Of a stretch of 64,000 nt of DNA, positions 13,306 to 24,400 are shown piece after piece. Below the pieces are notes generated by a model. That model was given only the letters and a program-made list of their open reading frames with translations, did no database searches and was not told the DNA's origin. The DNA comes from Branchiostoma lanceolatum (lineage: Eukaryota > Chordata > Leptocardii > Amphioxiformes > Branchiostomatidae): the NCBI RefSeq assembly GCF_035083965.1, contig NC_089724.1, positions 7,728,501 through 7,792,500 on the forward strand. The letters run 5' to 3'. Position 1 is the first letter of the stretch; every line of letters begins with the position of its first letter. Position numbers and translations under genes: made by a program.

Positions 13306-16300
13306 CACCTAAGCTAAAACATAACCATCTCCAATTCTTGGTGAAAGTGATTACACAAAAACCTTCCCCACCTGATGCCTTTGTTCTCCAGCGGTAACAC
13401 AGTACTGATGTACAAGTCAAAGTCTGTCAGCTGTCTCTTGGCTGCACGACAATCCGGATCTGTCTTATAAAAGGTTTGCTCCAAGTTTGTCTCCTGAAAA
13501 AAAAAAATTATAACCGGAAAGTTAGAATATAATTTGGATCAACTGACATTTCTGAAGTATTTCAACTTCTGCTTGGTAAACAATTCGGGTTCAAACCAAT
13601 GGAAAAGATTAGTAAGTTAGACCTCTCTAAAGCTCTTATCTCACTGGGCCCGCGGCACATTGGCCACCTCACTACGACCGACCGAGTGTTCAACGAATTT
13701 CATCGATAAAAAAAAATCTTTTTATACTTTGTGTGTTTTGCTGTCCTTTTATCCATACTTGTGCATTCTGCATGATATTCCCATTACTAAATCAAGAATA
13801 ACACAAATTCAATTTAGGATGCAGCAAGGTCGTCAACGTTCCGTGGGTTCAGAGAGACAGAGGCTTGACTTTTGGTTCGAAATTATTTCCCAACATTACA
13901 ATTTACCCTCTATACATGTATATACTACTTAGGACAGGCAAAAAGATCACACACATATCAAATTTCAAATTAAACTGTACATCATCATCATCATCATCGG
14001 TCGATGACAAAACTGTGCAAAAGTATCTTTTAATGTGCGTCTATTGCCTTGAGAACTGTGTACAAGCACATGAGAATAACATAACAATGAGTCATTGTGG
14101 AGTCCAACAAACGATTGGTTTGTCTTTGTCTTAATGGCCTTGGATAGTCAGGTGACATGGCATCCTAAAAAACTTGAAGTGTGGGTTATACAGTCATGTA
14201 CCTGGGAAAATTCAAGCTGGTTGAAATCAATTGTCCATCAAAACTCATTTTGTCAATTTACTAAATAAACATAAGCTAAAATGACTATGGAATTGGTACA
14301 ATGTTGGAATGGTGCAATTTTCTATTGTTGGTTTAGCTTGTGTGATACAATTATTGTAGTTTGTACATGTTTGTACATGTTTTTGAGTCGACTTGGAGTC
14401 GTATCAGGAGGGTTCTGTTTACACCCGGGGGCTGCGAAGTGACTTGGAACGCCCAGCTGCGCCGGCGGTGTGATGACCGCAGTTACGTATTGTCTCGCTT
14501 CGAATCATGACCAACTCGCACAACAACATGCACAAAAACTTTGAACAGGTACCGAAATATTATGGCATAAAGAGTAAGAAACGTATTTCCAAATTTGCGC
14601 AAAGTGCCTTCACTGATTTTCATATGACCCCTGACCTGAGCATTGCATAACACGCTGGGAGTCGACTCTGTGGATTCACACACATGAAAACGCATGACTT
14701 TATACCTTCACCTGTAGAATCACTAACGAGTAAAGTCTCAGTACCACACCGACACAAACAAAGGCCATGGGGTGACTTGCTATGACACATTGTCTGGACT
14801 CCAAACACTAAAACTTTAACACCACTCAACAAAAGGAGAGACACGCAAAATTTGAAGCACACAGAATTTCATTTCATTATGTTCCTTTTGAAGTCACTAA
14901 TCTAATGAAAAAGGCTTTTACTAAAGCTAGAGAATGATTTGAGTCTGTCAGGCTTGTATAGCAGCAAAACCTTGTAATTTCATCTCCGAACTGTTTGTAT
15001 TTAGCGATTTCTTTTTTTTCCTTTTTGTCTCCCAGCCATATTTCTTTGTCCTAGATTTGAGCAGGTTGGTTGTCTAAAATACCACTAACAACATGCTATG
15101 CACTAATAAATGTTAACAGAGGATTTTAGGTGTAACACTATGATAGTCTAACTTTGACCAAAATGCTTATGCAGCAAAGCATATAATGTATTTCTGTACA
15201 ACTAAATCTTGTGATATCTAGAATGGTTTTCATAGTATGTACAGTATACTGCATAAAAGACATATTTTTCCAGCATAGCTCAAATAACCGAGCCAAGCTA
15301 CCGACCTGGCAGTCATATATGAAAAAAAGGTAATTTTACATTATGATAATGACATAACTCTCCGAAGGCTAAACCTACAGAATTTGAGTGTACCTTGTCC
15401 TCGGTTTCCTCTATGTGTATTTTCTGTGCCAGGAGGTCCTTCTGCATCTGTGAGATCTGCTCGGTCCGTTCCGCCTGACGCATGAACATCACAAGGTCGT
15501 CCGTCCGCTTGATGTTTAGCGGAGACTCAAACTGGGAGGAAAAACAGAAAACTACAATCAGAAACCTGTTGGTAAATAGAATTTGCATCAGACTAAAAGA
15601 AACTGCAGTTCAAATGCAATATAAATTGCAATGTAACAATTGACTAACTACAAAATGAATCAGAGACAAATGTATGTGTGAATGAATGAAGAAAGGAATG
15701 AACAAACTAACAAACAAACTAATGAATGATTGATATGTTCCGCATCTTAACATGCCAGTTCAAATGAGCTTGTACCTGTACTAACAATAGTAACATTGCA
15801 ACAATACCAGTAATTACAATATTACTGTTTGGGACCTTTATACTATTCTAGCTGATCATGAAGCATATTGACTTTCACTTATATTTTGCCCAATGCAACA
15901 TCAACATGTTTTCTTTCTTCAAGAATCAATTTTGTATACCAGTCCAATACGTATCATGTAATCATAGGTTATCTATGAAAATGTAATTTACGGTAAAGTA
16001 TTAGATTAAATATAATTCTGGTGTTTGCTTCAAAGTAGAAACAAAACAAAACTTTGAAAATACACCTTCAAGATGACATTGGGCTTGAAAAACAGATTAG
16101 ATATTCCTTATAATACGCAATAGAGACTTGTACATATACATGTACCCCACATATATAAAGTTTCCCTGGAAGAATTTTAAGGTTACATTTGGCAAAGTCA
16201 ATGAACTGGCATTTCAAAGCTACAATCAAACAGGAAAAATAGATCTGTTTGTCTGTATTTTGGACATAAAGGCACAACAATCCTTGACCTGAAGCGACAC

Positions 16301-18978
16301 AGACGGCATTTATATGTTGAAAAGTGCTGCGGATGTCTGTGTGTATGGGAGTCTGCCAGAAACGGATTATAAACAATGGTGAAGTGGCCGTCTGACTGAT
16401 GCAACAGGAATTCAACACAACAAAAGTACCAAGGTCATCCTAAGCCCGAGATGATTATATACATGTAACTCCACAGTCTTCACTCGATTAGATCATTACA
16501 TACCTTACAAAAAGCCCATTGTTAACGGTACATTGTGCTGTAGCAAGGGCTGCACAGGATCAAAACTTAATTTTTATCGTGCCATGTGTGTGCAACTTGC
16601 ATGTAACATAGTGGCTAGTTGATTTGCAGTTCCATGTGGAAAAATTGGGGTTTGATCCCTCGTCAACAACTGTAGTTGTTACAGCTGATTTGTTAAAATG
16701 GCAGACTATAGTATAAGCTGCAAGTCCGATGTTTAACTTAGTAGAGCAACATCTTTAGCATGTTAAAGATTACACACTTTCATTCTACATATGAGGGTAT
16801 GATAGCTAGGATGTATGGGATGGCTTAAAACAACTTCCTATATATATATGCTGGATATAGTACGAAGCTTGCACTTGTATCCTCTAATCAAAAAGACAAA
16901 AAGAGAAAAGACACTTTATTTGCATGTCAATTTATGGTTTGTGTTCAAAAACCTGCAGATCGACAAATCTTGCTCAGTGTCATTGACGAAAAGTAGCAGA
17001 ATAGATGCTACTTGAATCGTCTGAACATTTCCAAAATCATATTCAGTTGCTTGAGTAACTGCTATTTGCCGTATCTTATTACATGGATGTCTAACCTTCA
17101 TCGAAGTAATTTGATTTAGTGTTACACTGTGAGTGTGTGTTCATTCCGATTCATAGTCAGATTGTTGCTGACAGCAGTAACATTGAACTTTAGGAGACAG
17201 TTGAATACCACACACGGCAGCACAGAATCTGACATTTGCCACTTGGCAGACACTACAAGCTTTTAGTAACGTTTATAAACATAGACGCCTTTTCACCTCA
17301 ATTAGACCACAGCCAAGGGCATGGACTCATGTTTATCTGCCTGCAAAATGTTCCCGGTGTCTTTCAATAAATGTTATCAACTGAAGATAACATGATCCTC
17401 ATAAACTTGTCCATCATATTCATGTAACTGGTACACCAAAAAATGTTCCTGTATTGTGGTGTTACAAATGTACTTTGAGAAAGGGGATGGAACTGTGGTA
17501 TTATAAACTGTTATTCGTGTGGTATGGCTACAAGTACCAGGCTAAGTTGTTTACATTGTAATGCTACGATTGTTTAGTAGTAGTAGTAGTAGTAGTATCC
17601 AGTATTAGAATAGATTATACTGCTACGGGGTTCCCTAACGCAGGGGTTGGCAGCAGTCCGCCAGTATTCACGTAGCACTTCAAAGCGGGTCCACGTTGGT
17701 GAGGCCGCACACTGTAATGTCCTTCTTTACGCACTCAATCCAAGATTTCTTTGGTCTACCAAAAATAATGGATTGTTTACAAAAAATAATCAAGCTGTCC
17801 ACTTAAATTAAGTGGTACTGTTTGCAAAAGCTAGTATTTCGCAGACTCGGACTGGCGGATGACTGGTACGGGGTGCATATCTTCCTAAGGATGGGATGGG
17901 AGGTTTGGGATAGCCTTGAGTGTGTTGATAAACAGGGGTCTGCCTCAGTGTGACTTCTTCTAGCAGAAGCAGGGAGATGAAAATTGACATCGATGGCAAC
18001 TAAGAATATCATGGATTTCCAGACAGTTCCAGAGCAATCCATTCTCTTGGAGATCCTAGTGAGAATAGCTGTCCCTCTCCGCATTATTGTTTCAATATAT
18101 TATATCATAATAAAAACGATTCAAAGTTAGTAAAGATTTTATTAATTTGACAGCAACATGTCATCATCATGGAATTTGGCTTTGTCATACATGTACATAT
18201 ATTTTGTAAAAATTGGCACAACAAGCGACATACTGTAGCGAAAATACATAGATTCACATGTCTTTGAACTGATGTAATCGACACCATAGTAAAACAACAA
18301 ATTGATTTGCAGCAGTTGGATTTTAGCTTCTGTGTTTTCATTCCTCAAGGCTTTAATCCTTGGCAGGAGTACAAGGTTCACTAAGATTCACACACAGATA
18401 AGACGTGTGTGTGTGAATGTCTGGGAAAGTGAAACCGTCTGCTTCCCTCTTTTAGTGTAAAAAATGAGAACACACAGATAACGATATTCGCAAATTTGTT
18501 TGTTGTTATTTGTTCAGGCCGAGTTGTGGGAGGGGGGTGGGAAAATAATTTGGCTGTATATGATGGCAACAACTCTAGCTTGCGTCGTCTGCTATTACTT
18601 TTCATCCGCGTTCTTTTGGTGGTTTTTACCTGCCTCGTTGTGTACCATATGTGGGCAATACTTGTCGTTTCTTCTAATCACGGAACAAGTAACCACCTGG
18701 CTGAGATCGCCTGCGGCATTTTATCAGAAGAATGAATAGTGGCTAACTCAACTGGCACTGAGTTGTGCCCCCCACCCCCCATTCCCCGCTCCAAACGCAC
18801 AAGTTTAAGAAGACTATCTACGATCCTAGCGTAAAGACAGAGACATGTCTGTCTTCCTCACCTGTTGTTGTATCCTCCCGTCCTCGGTGACGACCCAGTG
18901 TGTCCAGCCGGCGGCTTGAAGGGCCTGGCTTGCCCACCACAGCAGACACACCAGCAACAGGGATGGCCCCGTCGCCAT
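358..18978 (-). CDS. TTC17: TTC17, tetratricopeptide repeat protein 17, 5' half (13 exons, 3' end beyond the window)
   Basis: Large TPR protein; the human protein is linked to actin polymerisation and primary cilium formation (family knowledge). Exons from 5' to 3' on the minus strand: 18862-18978, 15394-15531, 13372-13493, 11775-11889, 9348-9464, 8375-8484, 7720-7867, 5699-5838, 4923-5083, 3714-3817, 3016-3164, 870-1056, 358-441. All junctions are GT..AG and the phases join exactly, giving 1692 nt or 564 codons; human TTC17 is about twice as long. Exon 1 has a hydrophobic signal-like segment (LLLVCLLWW, residues 7-15) followed by THWVVTEDG, a family hallmark. Exon 2 contains LVMFMRQ and AQKIHIEE. 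Exons 6-8 are TPR motifs (SSWVLYNLAAFYWR, VALLNLANILHRAHY, AAIKRRHAVLC). Exons 9-11 form a charged, then Pro-rich linker. I chose ATG 18978 because it precedes the signal-like segment; an in-frame upstream ATG exists near 19032. Exon 13 ends at TEEIGQRILSAIEK, where the family's middle TPR block follows. Confidence 0.92.
661..795. repeat. Two-copy direct repeat, about 78-bp period
   Basis: Two similar stretches start with gcaatctta(t/a)acccaaaaa and end with cctcttcatcaaattgt, at about 661-710 and 739-789. They lie in TTC17 intron 12. This is a simple local duplication with no coding content. Confidence 0.75.
870..1056 (-). CDS. TTC17: TTC17 exon 12 (second copy of the C-x-LP / H-x-GV head motif)
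   Basis: 187 nt with acceptor gtggtttag and donor acg|gtaagg. It joins exon 11 in phase (two bases plus one base make an Arg codon) and ends in phase 0. The peptide includes EEEEHSLPWYKPVC, TTVVDLPFTQTAYDH and VDGVGKREKLPKK. It is similar to exon 4/5 (PVCSSIVELPYSIH, then HLEGIQNRKNL), so it marks the start of the second structural unit of TTC17. The surrounding longer open frame (to 1358) is not supported as coding. Confidence 0.8.
1773..1812 (+). pseudogene. U2 snRNA 5'-end fragment
   Basis: About 40 nt match the invariant 5' end of U2 snRNA (GGCCTTTTGG, then TAAGATCAAGTGTAGT) with a few changes. The match stops before the branch-site-recognition region, so it cannot be a working U2 gene. 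It lies in TTC17 intron 11, about 50 bp upstream of a LINE tail on the same strand. The U2 sequence was recalled, not searched. Confidence 0.7.
1850..2130 (+). mobile_element. Non-LTR retrotransposon (LINE) 3' coding tail, degraded
   Basis: One plus-strand frame reads SFYSNSFFPQTAKLWNSL, the pattern typical of the extreme C-terminus of many LINE ORF2 proteins (SFFP, about 6 residues, then WNxLP). The upstream part is open only with frameshifts. No reverse transcriptase core is present, so this is a 5'-truncated relic. Confidence 0.6.
2841..2985. mobile_element. Foldback element, family A (TACTCAAGCAACTGG arms), copy 1
   Basis: Near-perfect inverted repeat: the left arm gttagacatccaggtaataa..ttactcaagcaactgg is mirrored by ccagttgcttgagtaactgctatttgg. 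It lies in TTC17 intron 11, just downstream of exon 11 in transcription order. Related copies lie at 8523-8575 (partial), 17031-17107, 31350-31442 and 54519-54745. It has no coding capacity. Confidence 0.85.
3826..4660. repeat. 31-bp minisatellite in TTC17 intron 9, abutting exon 10
   Basis: Roughly 25 imperfect copies of a unit of the type GGTTAAAGGAGACAGCACAG followed by GTGCACAACAT. The array fills most of the 1.1-kb intron between exons 9 and 10. Its edge lies about 10 bp from the exon 10 acceptor (minus strand ...tgttccag at 3818), so the acceptor-proximal intron sequence is itself unit-like. The minus-strand open frames inside it are repeat artefacts. Confidence 0.95.
5196..5452. mobile_element. 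Foldback DNA element in TTC17 intron 8
   Basis: The left arm starts tgtatagcgatatccc and the right arm ends gggatatcgctataca. Inner arms also pair (gtcgctcttgggaagctaa with ttagcttcccacgagcgac; gccgggctccctga with tcagggagcccggc). It is about 257 bp, non-coding, and MITE-like. Confidence 0.85.
5839..7719. other. TTC17 intron 7 with interspersed-repeat fragments
   Basis: No exon-like open frame was recognised. Around 6640-6960 it carries a dispersed element with repeated GTGCACC(C/T)AA-type boxes and ttgagccctt; a relative lies in inverted orientation at about 45115-45480. The rest is unremarkable AT-rich intron. Confidence 0.55.
7547..7637 (+). repeat. 15-bp tandem repeat (AGTAATCAAAGGTCA), about 6 copies
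   Basis: Regular 15-bp spacing of CAAAGGTCA-type units in TTC17 intron 7, close to exon 7. Each unit holds an AGGTCA nuclear-receptor half-site. It may be simple slippage; function is not shown. Confidence 0.85.
8523..8575. mobile_element. Foldback element family A, partial copy
   Basis: It begins gatgaaggttagacatcca, matching the outer arm of the element at 2841-2985, but loses similarity after about 50 bp. It lies in TTC17 intron 5. Confidence 0.5.
8621..9016. mobile_element. 396-bp TIR element inserted in a CA-rich array
   Basis: Ends are inverted (cagtgttctcgcca.. and ..tggtgagaacactg), with CATAGGGG/CCCCTATG boxes repeated inside each end. It is flanked by a 5-bp duplication tacat (8616-8620 and 9017-9021), and CA-rich sequence continues on both sides, so it landed inside an existing array. 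No transposase frame is visible. Confidence 0.85.
9017..9346. repeat. CA/TG-rich minisatellite running into the TTC17 exon 5 donor
   Basis: Longer units (cacacaaatactcacacaca, agcagacatgcacacacgat, agtacacacacgcatgcatg) recur on a CA background. On the minus strand the array starts in the donor itself: exon 5 is followed by gtatgtgtacatgtgtgcg. Long open frames in both directions here are repeat artefacts. Confidence 0.9.
11513..11762. mobile_element. Foldback DNA element adjacent to TTC17 exon 4
   Basis: The left arm (ctcatttaaatgtacacatt, then ttgtaatctccgtt and taagacgttcctg) is mirrored by caggaacgtctta, ggagattacaaaatgtgta and catttaagtgag. It is about 250 bp and ends 13 bp from the exon 4 donor at 11774. 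Confidence 0.85.
12032..12133. mobile_element. Foldback element family B (TCTCCAAGCAGATCTAT), copy 1
   Basis: Arms cgccaagcagatctatcggtgg and ccaccaatagatctgcttgg are near-inverted. Flanks gccttcagt and gcttcagtc look like an 8-9 bp target duplication with a change. It lies in TTC17 intron 3. Other copies are at 19771-19902, 34940-35081 and 36919-37068, with a fragment near 23207-23232. Confidence 0.75.
13266..13302. repeat. (CA)n microsatellite
   Basis: Uninterrupted CA run in TTC17 intron 3, about 70 bp from the exon 3 donor. A shorter impure CA run lies just before it. Confidence 0.95.
13665..13890. mobile_element. Interspersed repeat family D, copy 1
   Basis: Shares a block with 22440-22630 and 38850-39040: aacgaatttcat(c/t)gataaa, tttttatactttgtgtgtttt, then tgatattcc. 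Copies are divergent and non-coding. It lies in TTC17 intron 2. No target duplication was identified. Confidence 0.65.
17031..17107. mobile_element. Foldback element family A, right half
   Basis: Contains cagttgcttgagtaactgct, then atttgccgtatcttatta and catggatgtctaaccttcat, the right arm of the family at 2841-2985. The left arm is missing. Confidence 0.75.
17574..17597. repeat. (GTA)n microsatellite
   Basis: Eight consecutive AGT/GTA triplets at the edge of a LINE fragment in TTC17 intron 1. Confidence 0.9.
17640..17765 (-). mobile_element. LINE ORF2 C-terminal fragment
   Basis: The minus strand reads GRPKKSWIECVKKDITVCGL, the pattern often seen after the reverse transcriptase in LINE-type ORF2 proteins (GRPKxxW..V..D...GL). 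It stops soon after. It is a short relic with no catalytic core. Confidence 0.6.
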
Positions 18979-18981
18979 CTT
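18971..18981 (-). promoter_or_regulatory. YY1-type box overlapping the TTC17 start codon
   Basis: The minus strand reads AAGATGGCGAC, with the ATG being the TTC17 start. YY1 sites of this form, just downstream of transcription starts and overlapping an ATG, are common in housekeeping genes. An identical 11-mer occurs at 27492-27502. Confidence 0.6.
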
Positions 18982-19059
18982 GGCGAAGCTAATTAAATAT
19001 TCATGAGCTGACTGGCCGTGTGTCAACATCAAATGCAGGTAAACAAGACACCTGTTGGG

Positions 19060-20290
19060 GCAATGGGGCTTAGGTCAGGAAAGAATCTGCACTAACATGT
19101 TTTCTGACAACGCAAATTAAAGGAGAGCATGTAAATTTCATCGCAGGGTTGTGTTGTATTATATCCTGTCATCACTGAACTGAGATAGAAATACAAAATA
19201 AAGTTAACCTTAACTTAACGTTAACGTTACCTGTTCTGCTGTTTGCGCCTTGAATTTACGTGACAAGCATTTTCTCCAATAGGGTGATAACTGTTAAAAC
19301 ACTTCCACAATTGCATTTGAAGACTTACGACTACTCAAAATATGCATGAGTGAAGCGTTTTTAGCGATGCCGAATCTTGTCTACTTTCTTGCTGAGTTAA
19401 CGTTGTTATTCTCCAGTAGTTGAGGATCATTCCTCCCTTTTATGGCTTCAATATTCCATGTCTTTATAATGACGGCCGTGTCGACGCGTGATTGGTGGCG
19501 CAATATTGTCTCATCTCACCCCCAATGACTCCGTACAGGTGAATTTCCTGGGCCCCGTGGACAATAGAGACAGGAATTATTTATGAGGCTAGGCACTATT
19601 CACGAGTAAGTAGGTAATCCACCAGTAAGTCCTATTGTGTGAAACAATTCGCCTTCCTGCATGTGTGCACCGAAAGGTGAATGGAGATCTATGCTTTGTA
19701 AGCCACCATGAAAAGTCGTTAGTAATATTAATATCACTACGATGAGAATGCCGTAAAACATCTGAACACCTAGTCTCCAGGTAGACCTACGGATTGCAAA
19801 GACCGTATCCAACTGGCAGAAGGAGTTTTTACAGCAACTATAAAAAAAACCTTCTGCCAGTTGGATACGGTCTTTGCATCCCGTAGGCCTGCTTGGAGAC
19901 TACTGAACACCTTCCTTTCTGAGTTATATCTTGTCTCTTATTGATTTGACAAAGTGTTAGCAACTTAGAGTTATTACTTGACATGACAATATATAAATAT
20001 TTGATGGATCTGGAAAGAAAGAAAAAAGTCTATTTATAGCGAGTTTCGTGATGAAAAATGACGTCAATTCGCAGCGAGTATTGTGATGAAAAATGACGTC
20101 AATTCAAACCGAGTATTGTGATCATAATTCGTTGAAAAAGTACAATAATCATTGTGATCCCTGGTATGTTTTAGCGATATGTTCATTGGGCACGCCTAGT
20201 CTTTACGCACGCAACCGTTGAGGAGAACGTCGCAATATGTAGTATTTGGCACTTGAAGCCAGAGTCTCAGTGGCACAAAACTACCGTATC
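19060..20290. other. Intergenic, upstream of TTC17
   Basis: No supported gene. It holds the family B foldback element at 19771-19902 and a short tandem block at 20036-20130 (unit gtgatgaaaaatgacgtcaa, 2-3 copies, with a TGACGTCA CRE-like core). The first few hundred bases may include TTC17 promoter sequence. Confidence 0.6.
19771..19902. mobile_element. Foldback element family B, copy 2, with 9-bp target duplication
   Basis: A 132-bp inverted repeat beginning tagtctccaggtag and ending ctgcttggagacta; the inner arms ccgtatccaactggcagaag and cttctgccagttggatacgg are perfect complements. It is flanked by ctgaacacc on both sides (19762-19770 and 19903-19911). This is a clean MITE insertion. Confidence 0.93.
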
Positions 20291-20296
20291 TCTGAT

Positions 20297-21497
20297 TAGT
20301 GCTGCGTACCTAGACTCCGGACCGTAGACTGGACTTGTAAAAACGTTTAGGTTCATGTCCCAAAAAACTAAACGTCAGGAACCATGTCCGGACTCTCGCT
20401 TATATTCTCCTTTTTGTTCTAAACCATACCATCTCAAACCTTCCATAGATTGTGAAATTTGCACTGGAAACAGACAAAACATTGCTGTTTTTGTGGTTAG
20501 GCCACAGCAAGTAAATTTTATGGATGACATCCTCCGCAGACTCCAAACTAATAAGATAGGGCGAAAAAAAAACAAGGCGGGCCAAAAAAAACAAGATTCC
20601 TATATTTTCAAATTTTGAGATCATAAGTCTTGTTAAAAAGAGTTGAGGCGACGAAATATGATATCATGAACAACGGGTCTTTTATTCCTGTATTCAACCA
20701 ATGAGGTTTCATATATAATATAAAACCACCTTGATTTGATGTAAACATGTCCTTGTAGATGTGTATACATCTCAATAGACTAACTACAACAAATGAAGAA
20801 AATAGCTTGTTGTGCCATCATCTGAAGCAACTACACTGGGAATTCATATGCGATGAAACACCTTGTGTATACAGCTCAATTAACTAGACCGCCCCCCCCC
20901 CATTTTTTATAAAATATCCTTGCTAGAACAAATGCAGAAAACAGCTTGTTATCATACCATCATAGGCAGGAACTACACTGGGTATTCATATGCAATGAAA
21001 CACCTTAGACTGTCAACATTTAACTGTTCTTGAAGATGTGTATACAGCTCAATTAACTAGAACAAACACAGAAAACAGCTTGTCATACCATCATGGGCAG
21101 GAAGAGCCAGGAACTACACTGGGTATTCATATGCAATGAAACACCTTAGACTGTCAATGTTTACGACATATTTGCCAATTTTTGGCATGTTGACCACTGT
21201 CGGAGGGCAATGAACTTTCTTTTTTTTTTTTTTTTTTCGAAATCAGGCGAAAATTAATGAGCGCGCTGATGTCATCCATAAAAATTACTTGCTGTGGCCT
21301 TATGACTGAGTTGTTTCTGTTTACTACTGACTGTATATAATTTTGCATGTATAGTTTGTTTTTTTCTCAAATTGTATGTCAACTTTTTGTTAACATGGAA
21401 TTTTACATAAGTCCGGACCTGAACCTGATCCCTGGTCTTGGATCCACTCGGACCTGAACCTGAACAATAGTTTGGGTAAATGGGGTATGCAGCACTA
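20297..21497. mobile_element. Probable 1.2-kb non-autonomous element with inverted ends
   Basis: Left end tagtgctgcgtacc and right end ggtatgcagcacta are inverted. Inside, ggccacagcaagtaaatttt (about 20501) is mirrored near 21300. The middle (20795-21160) has three tandem copies of a block around cagcttgt, catcat, ggaactacactgggtattca and atgaaacacctt. A smaller relative with the same gcagcacta end lies near 49560-49660. No transposase frame was recognised. Confidence 0.6.
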
Positions 21498-24400
21498 GCT
21501 GTCTCTAATACATGTAGTACATTGTGTTGATCAATAGAAGAAGAACTTGATTGCACGGCAATTAGTAAACGTCGTACAAAATAGAAGTATAGAACAAAAC
21601 TTAACATCCTAATCACTTTTAAAAACAATAAAGGCTACCATATGTCTTTGATATAGTGTTACAATCGAGTGGGGCTAATCATGAGTATTTTTTTCTAATT
21701 ACAAAGTAGTTTTTACATATTTACGTTACCGATTTTTCCATTGTGCAGTTGTTACATTTTGTATATTCAAATAAATAACTACACGGATCGTAATTTTGCG
21801 ACCAATCAAATTGTGGGTTTTAACTTCATGAACTTACACTTGTTAAATCATATGGGTTGAATTCGTCACCGTGCATCTAATTCCTGTGCAAAGACATTCG
21901 CAATTTTACTTGTAGGTTTGCTCGTTTGAGACACTTCACAAAAGACACGTACAACTGCGCCACCTACTGATTAATGGGTGTGTTGCTTTTACTTATGATC
22001 AGATGACTGACAGGTGTTAGAAAATATGAGATATCAGTGATAGAGGTTTACGAAAACCAGATTGACAGTGAAGGACAGATAAAACTATATCCTCCTGTAT
22101 GTCCTAAAACAATCGTTCTGGGCCGTAGTACCCGCAATTACCCGGATTTGATAAGCCCGCATTCTTCGATCCGTTTTCTTGATTTTCACAGTCTAGTCAG
22201 ACCTAGAATCTCTGTAGACGGATGAAAAAATCCTCAATTCCCGGAGTGTGTTGCAAACATTGTGAAAGAACATTGTCTGTCATCAGGAGATTAACTTAGT
22301 ATTTGGTTCTTAGACTTATTACTGTGGTACACGTAATAAGGGTGGTGTTGCAAAGGGGGTTATACATAAAAAAAAGAAAATTACTAAACCGAATGACAAT
22401 TTTAATACTCCCATTCAATTAGGACGGCGCTCTCGCCGCGCGCTCTTTGCGACCTACATTTGTTTAGTTCAACAGAGCGCTCAACGAATTTCATTGATAA
22501 AAAGTCTTTTTACGCTTTGTGTGTTTTGACGTCTTTTTAATCATACTAGTACTTTTACAATTCTAATGATATTCCAACTATGAAGTCAAAGGTTACAAAA
22601 CTCCGATTTAGGTCGCAGCGAGAGCGCCTAAGCAAATCTTCTGGTGGCAAATTCGTTATGTTGGCACTATCCATTGACCAAAACTGTATCCATGGGCCAA
22701 TGGAACATCTATGGGCCAAGACAGTAGCCATCTGTCCTAGGGAAAGGCCCAGTGTTCCGGGATCCTGGAGCTTGAGAACGGTTACGGATTTGCCTGTCTA
22801 CATCTGCTCTGGTGCAGGACTCCACCTGGCGGCGAAACGTGCATCTGCACGTGTGTGGAAACGTGCACATGCCCGAGGCGTGTAATTTCCAAGCAGCTCT
22901 ACAGGGGCGAGACAGCACAGAATTCCAAAGGGCTAAGCATAGACTCTGCTCGTAGACAGGATTTGTGGGGTGGGGGGATCGTAGATTTATAAATATTCGA
23001 TTTTGAAAATTCAATTCTCTGACTGATGTCATGTCTTGCTCTTTGAGAGGATTTCAAAGTAAAAAAAAACGAAGACGGTCAATTGATCATTCTTTTCTGG
23101 TGCATGTACCTCCGAGTGGGTAAGGGTTTCTGGCAGTCACTTTCTGCTACCCCAACACCCCCCCCCCCACACCTGTGTCATAGTGTTTAGCATTTTGGAT
23201 ACTACCTTGCCCCAGATCTGCTTGAAGGTAATTACGAGCGCTAGCCGTGAGAGCGCAGTCGGGGGATCTGTGCCTCAAGGCATGCATTGTCCAGTCACAC
23301 GAATGCCACCTAAAATTGTCACAGAAGAAAGATAATCTAAAAAGATACTATACTAACTCTTTGATCCTCCTTTCTTGCTTATAAACAAGTCTTAACATAG
23401 AGGTTGGAGTCTGTAGGGGACAGACGTATCTTTGAAATTCAGTACTGGGTCAAATCGTTCACAGAAGGTAGCCAGGTGCTTGGGCCTGTCACAGCGGAAA
23501 GTGGTTTAAATACGACAGAAGTATGGCGACATGTAGAACACAGAGAAAAAAAAATGACTTAGATGCTCGTCGAGGTCCAACTGAACAAACTTTCTTTGGA
23601 AATGCCTGCATTTCGCTCCTTACACAGCTGCGGAGGTATGTGCTGGAACAATGGCACCTCCGGTTGAGACGTTTGCCAAGATTTTCCGCCCAGGTGGTTC
23701 TGAACTACTGGTGACCCAAACGACTTACGACTTGCGTGTAAATAATGTAAACAATGTTTTGTTTTTTAATAGGAACTTTTACCCCCATGTCAATATTTCT
23801 AAACGGTGAAATCCAAAAGCTAGAACAACAATATTGTATGAAGGGTATTTAGAATATTGAGAGAGATTTCTGTAACATACCGGTCGTTTTGGTTAAGCAT
23901 TCGGGGTCACTGAAATTGGTGGCATTTTTTTAATGTTTGTTTTCTCACGACGTAATTGAGGGGATCAATGTCATTTCCCTACTTTTCAGGAAATTCTAAA
24001 AGCTTTCTACTTTTCCAAACCACTTCCGTCTTTCGGGACAACAGTTTCCTTTGTGATGTATGTGTCATTGTTACACAGGTAGGGTTTTAATTATGACTAA
24101 TGGTAACAATGTTGTCCGGAAGGCCCTGGAAAAAGACAATATAGCAGATAGAGAATGGGTGACTGGGATTAGGCCTTTGCCAATTTTTCATGATTCTTGG
24201 CGTTATCATATTTTTCATATGAAGCGTCACAATTACGCCCGTAGATTAATCTACTGGTTATACTACTCCGTCCATACTGGAACTTTACATATCATACCGG
24301 CCAGCTGACACAGCAGAAGATAACCGAAGCAATTTGCAGAAATGGGAATCTTTACTGTGTCATATAAAGCAATTGTAGGATCTCAAGGGGAAACAGTAAT

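Larger units (their letters stand above)
15532..18861. other. TTC17 intron 1 (3.3 kb)
   Basis: Apart from the foldback copy at 17031-17107, the GTA microsatellite near 17574 and a LINE tail at about 17640-17765, no coding or RNA feature was recognised. Confidence 0.6.

Noticed and set aside
22580..22885. A 101-codon plus-strand frame as a gene
   Set aside because: It overlaps the end of a foldback repeat and shows no domain, signal or splice context.
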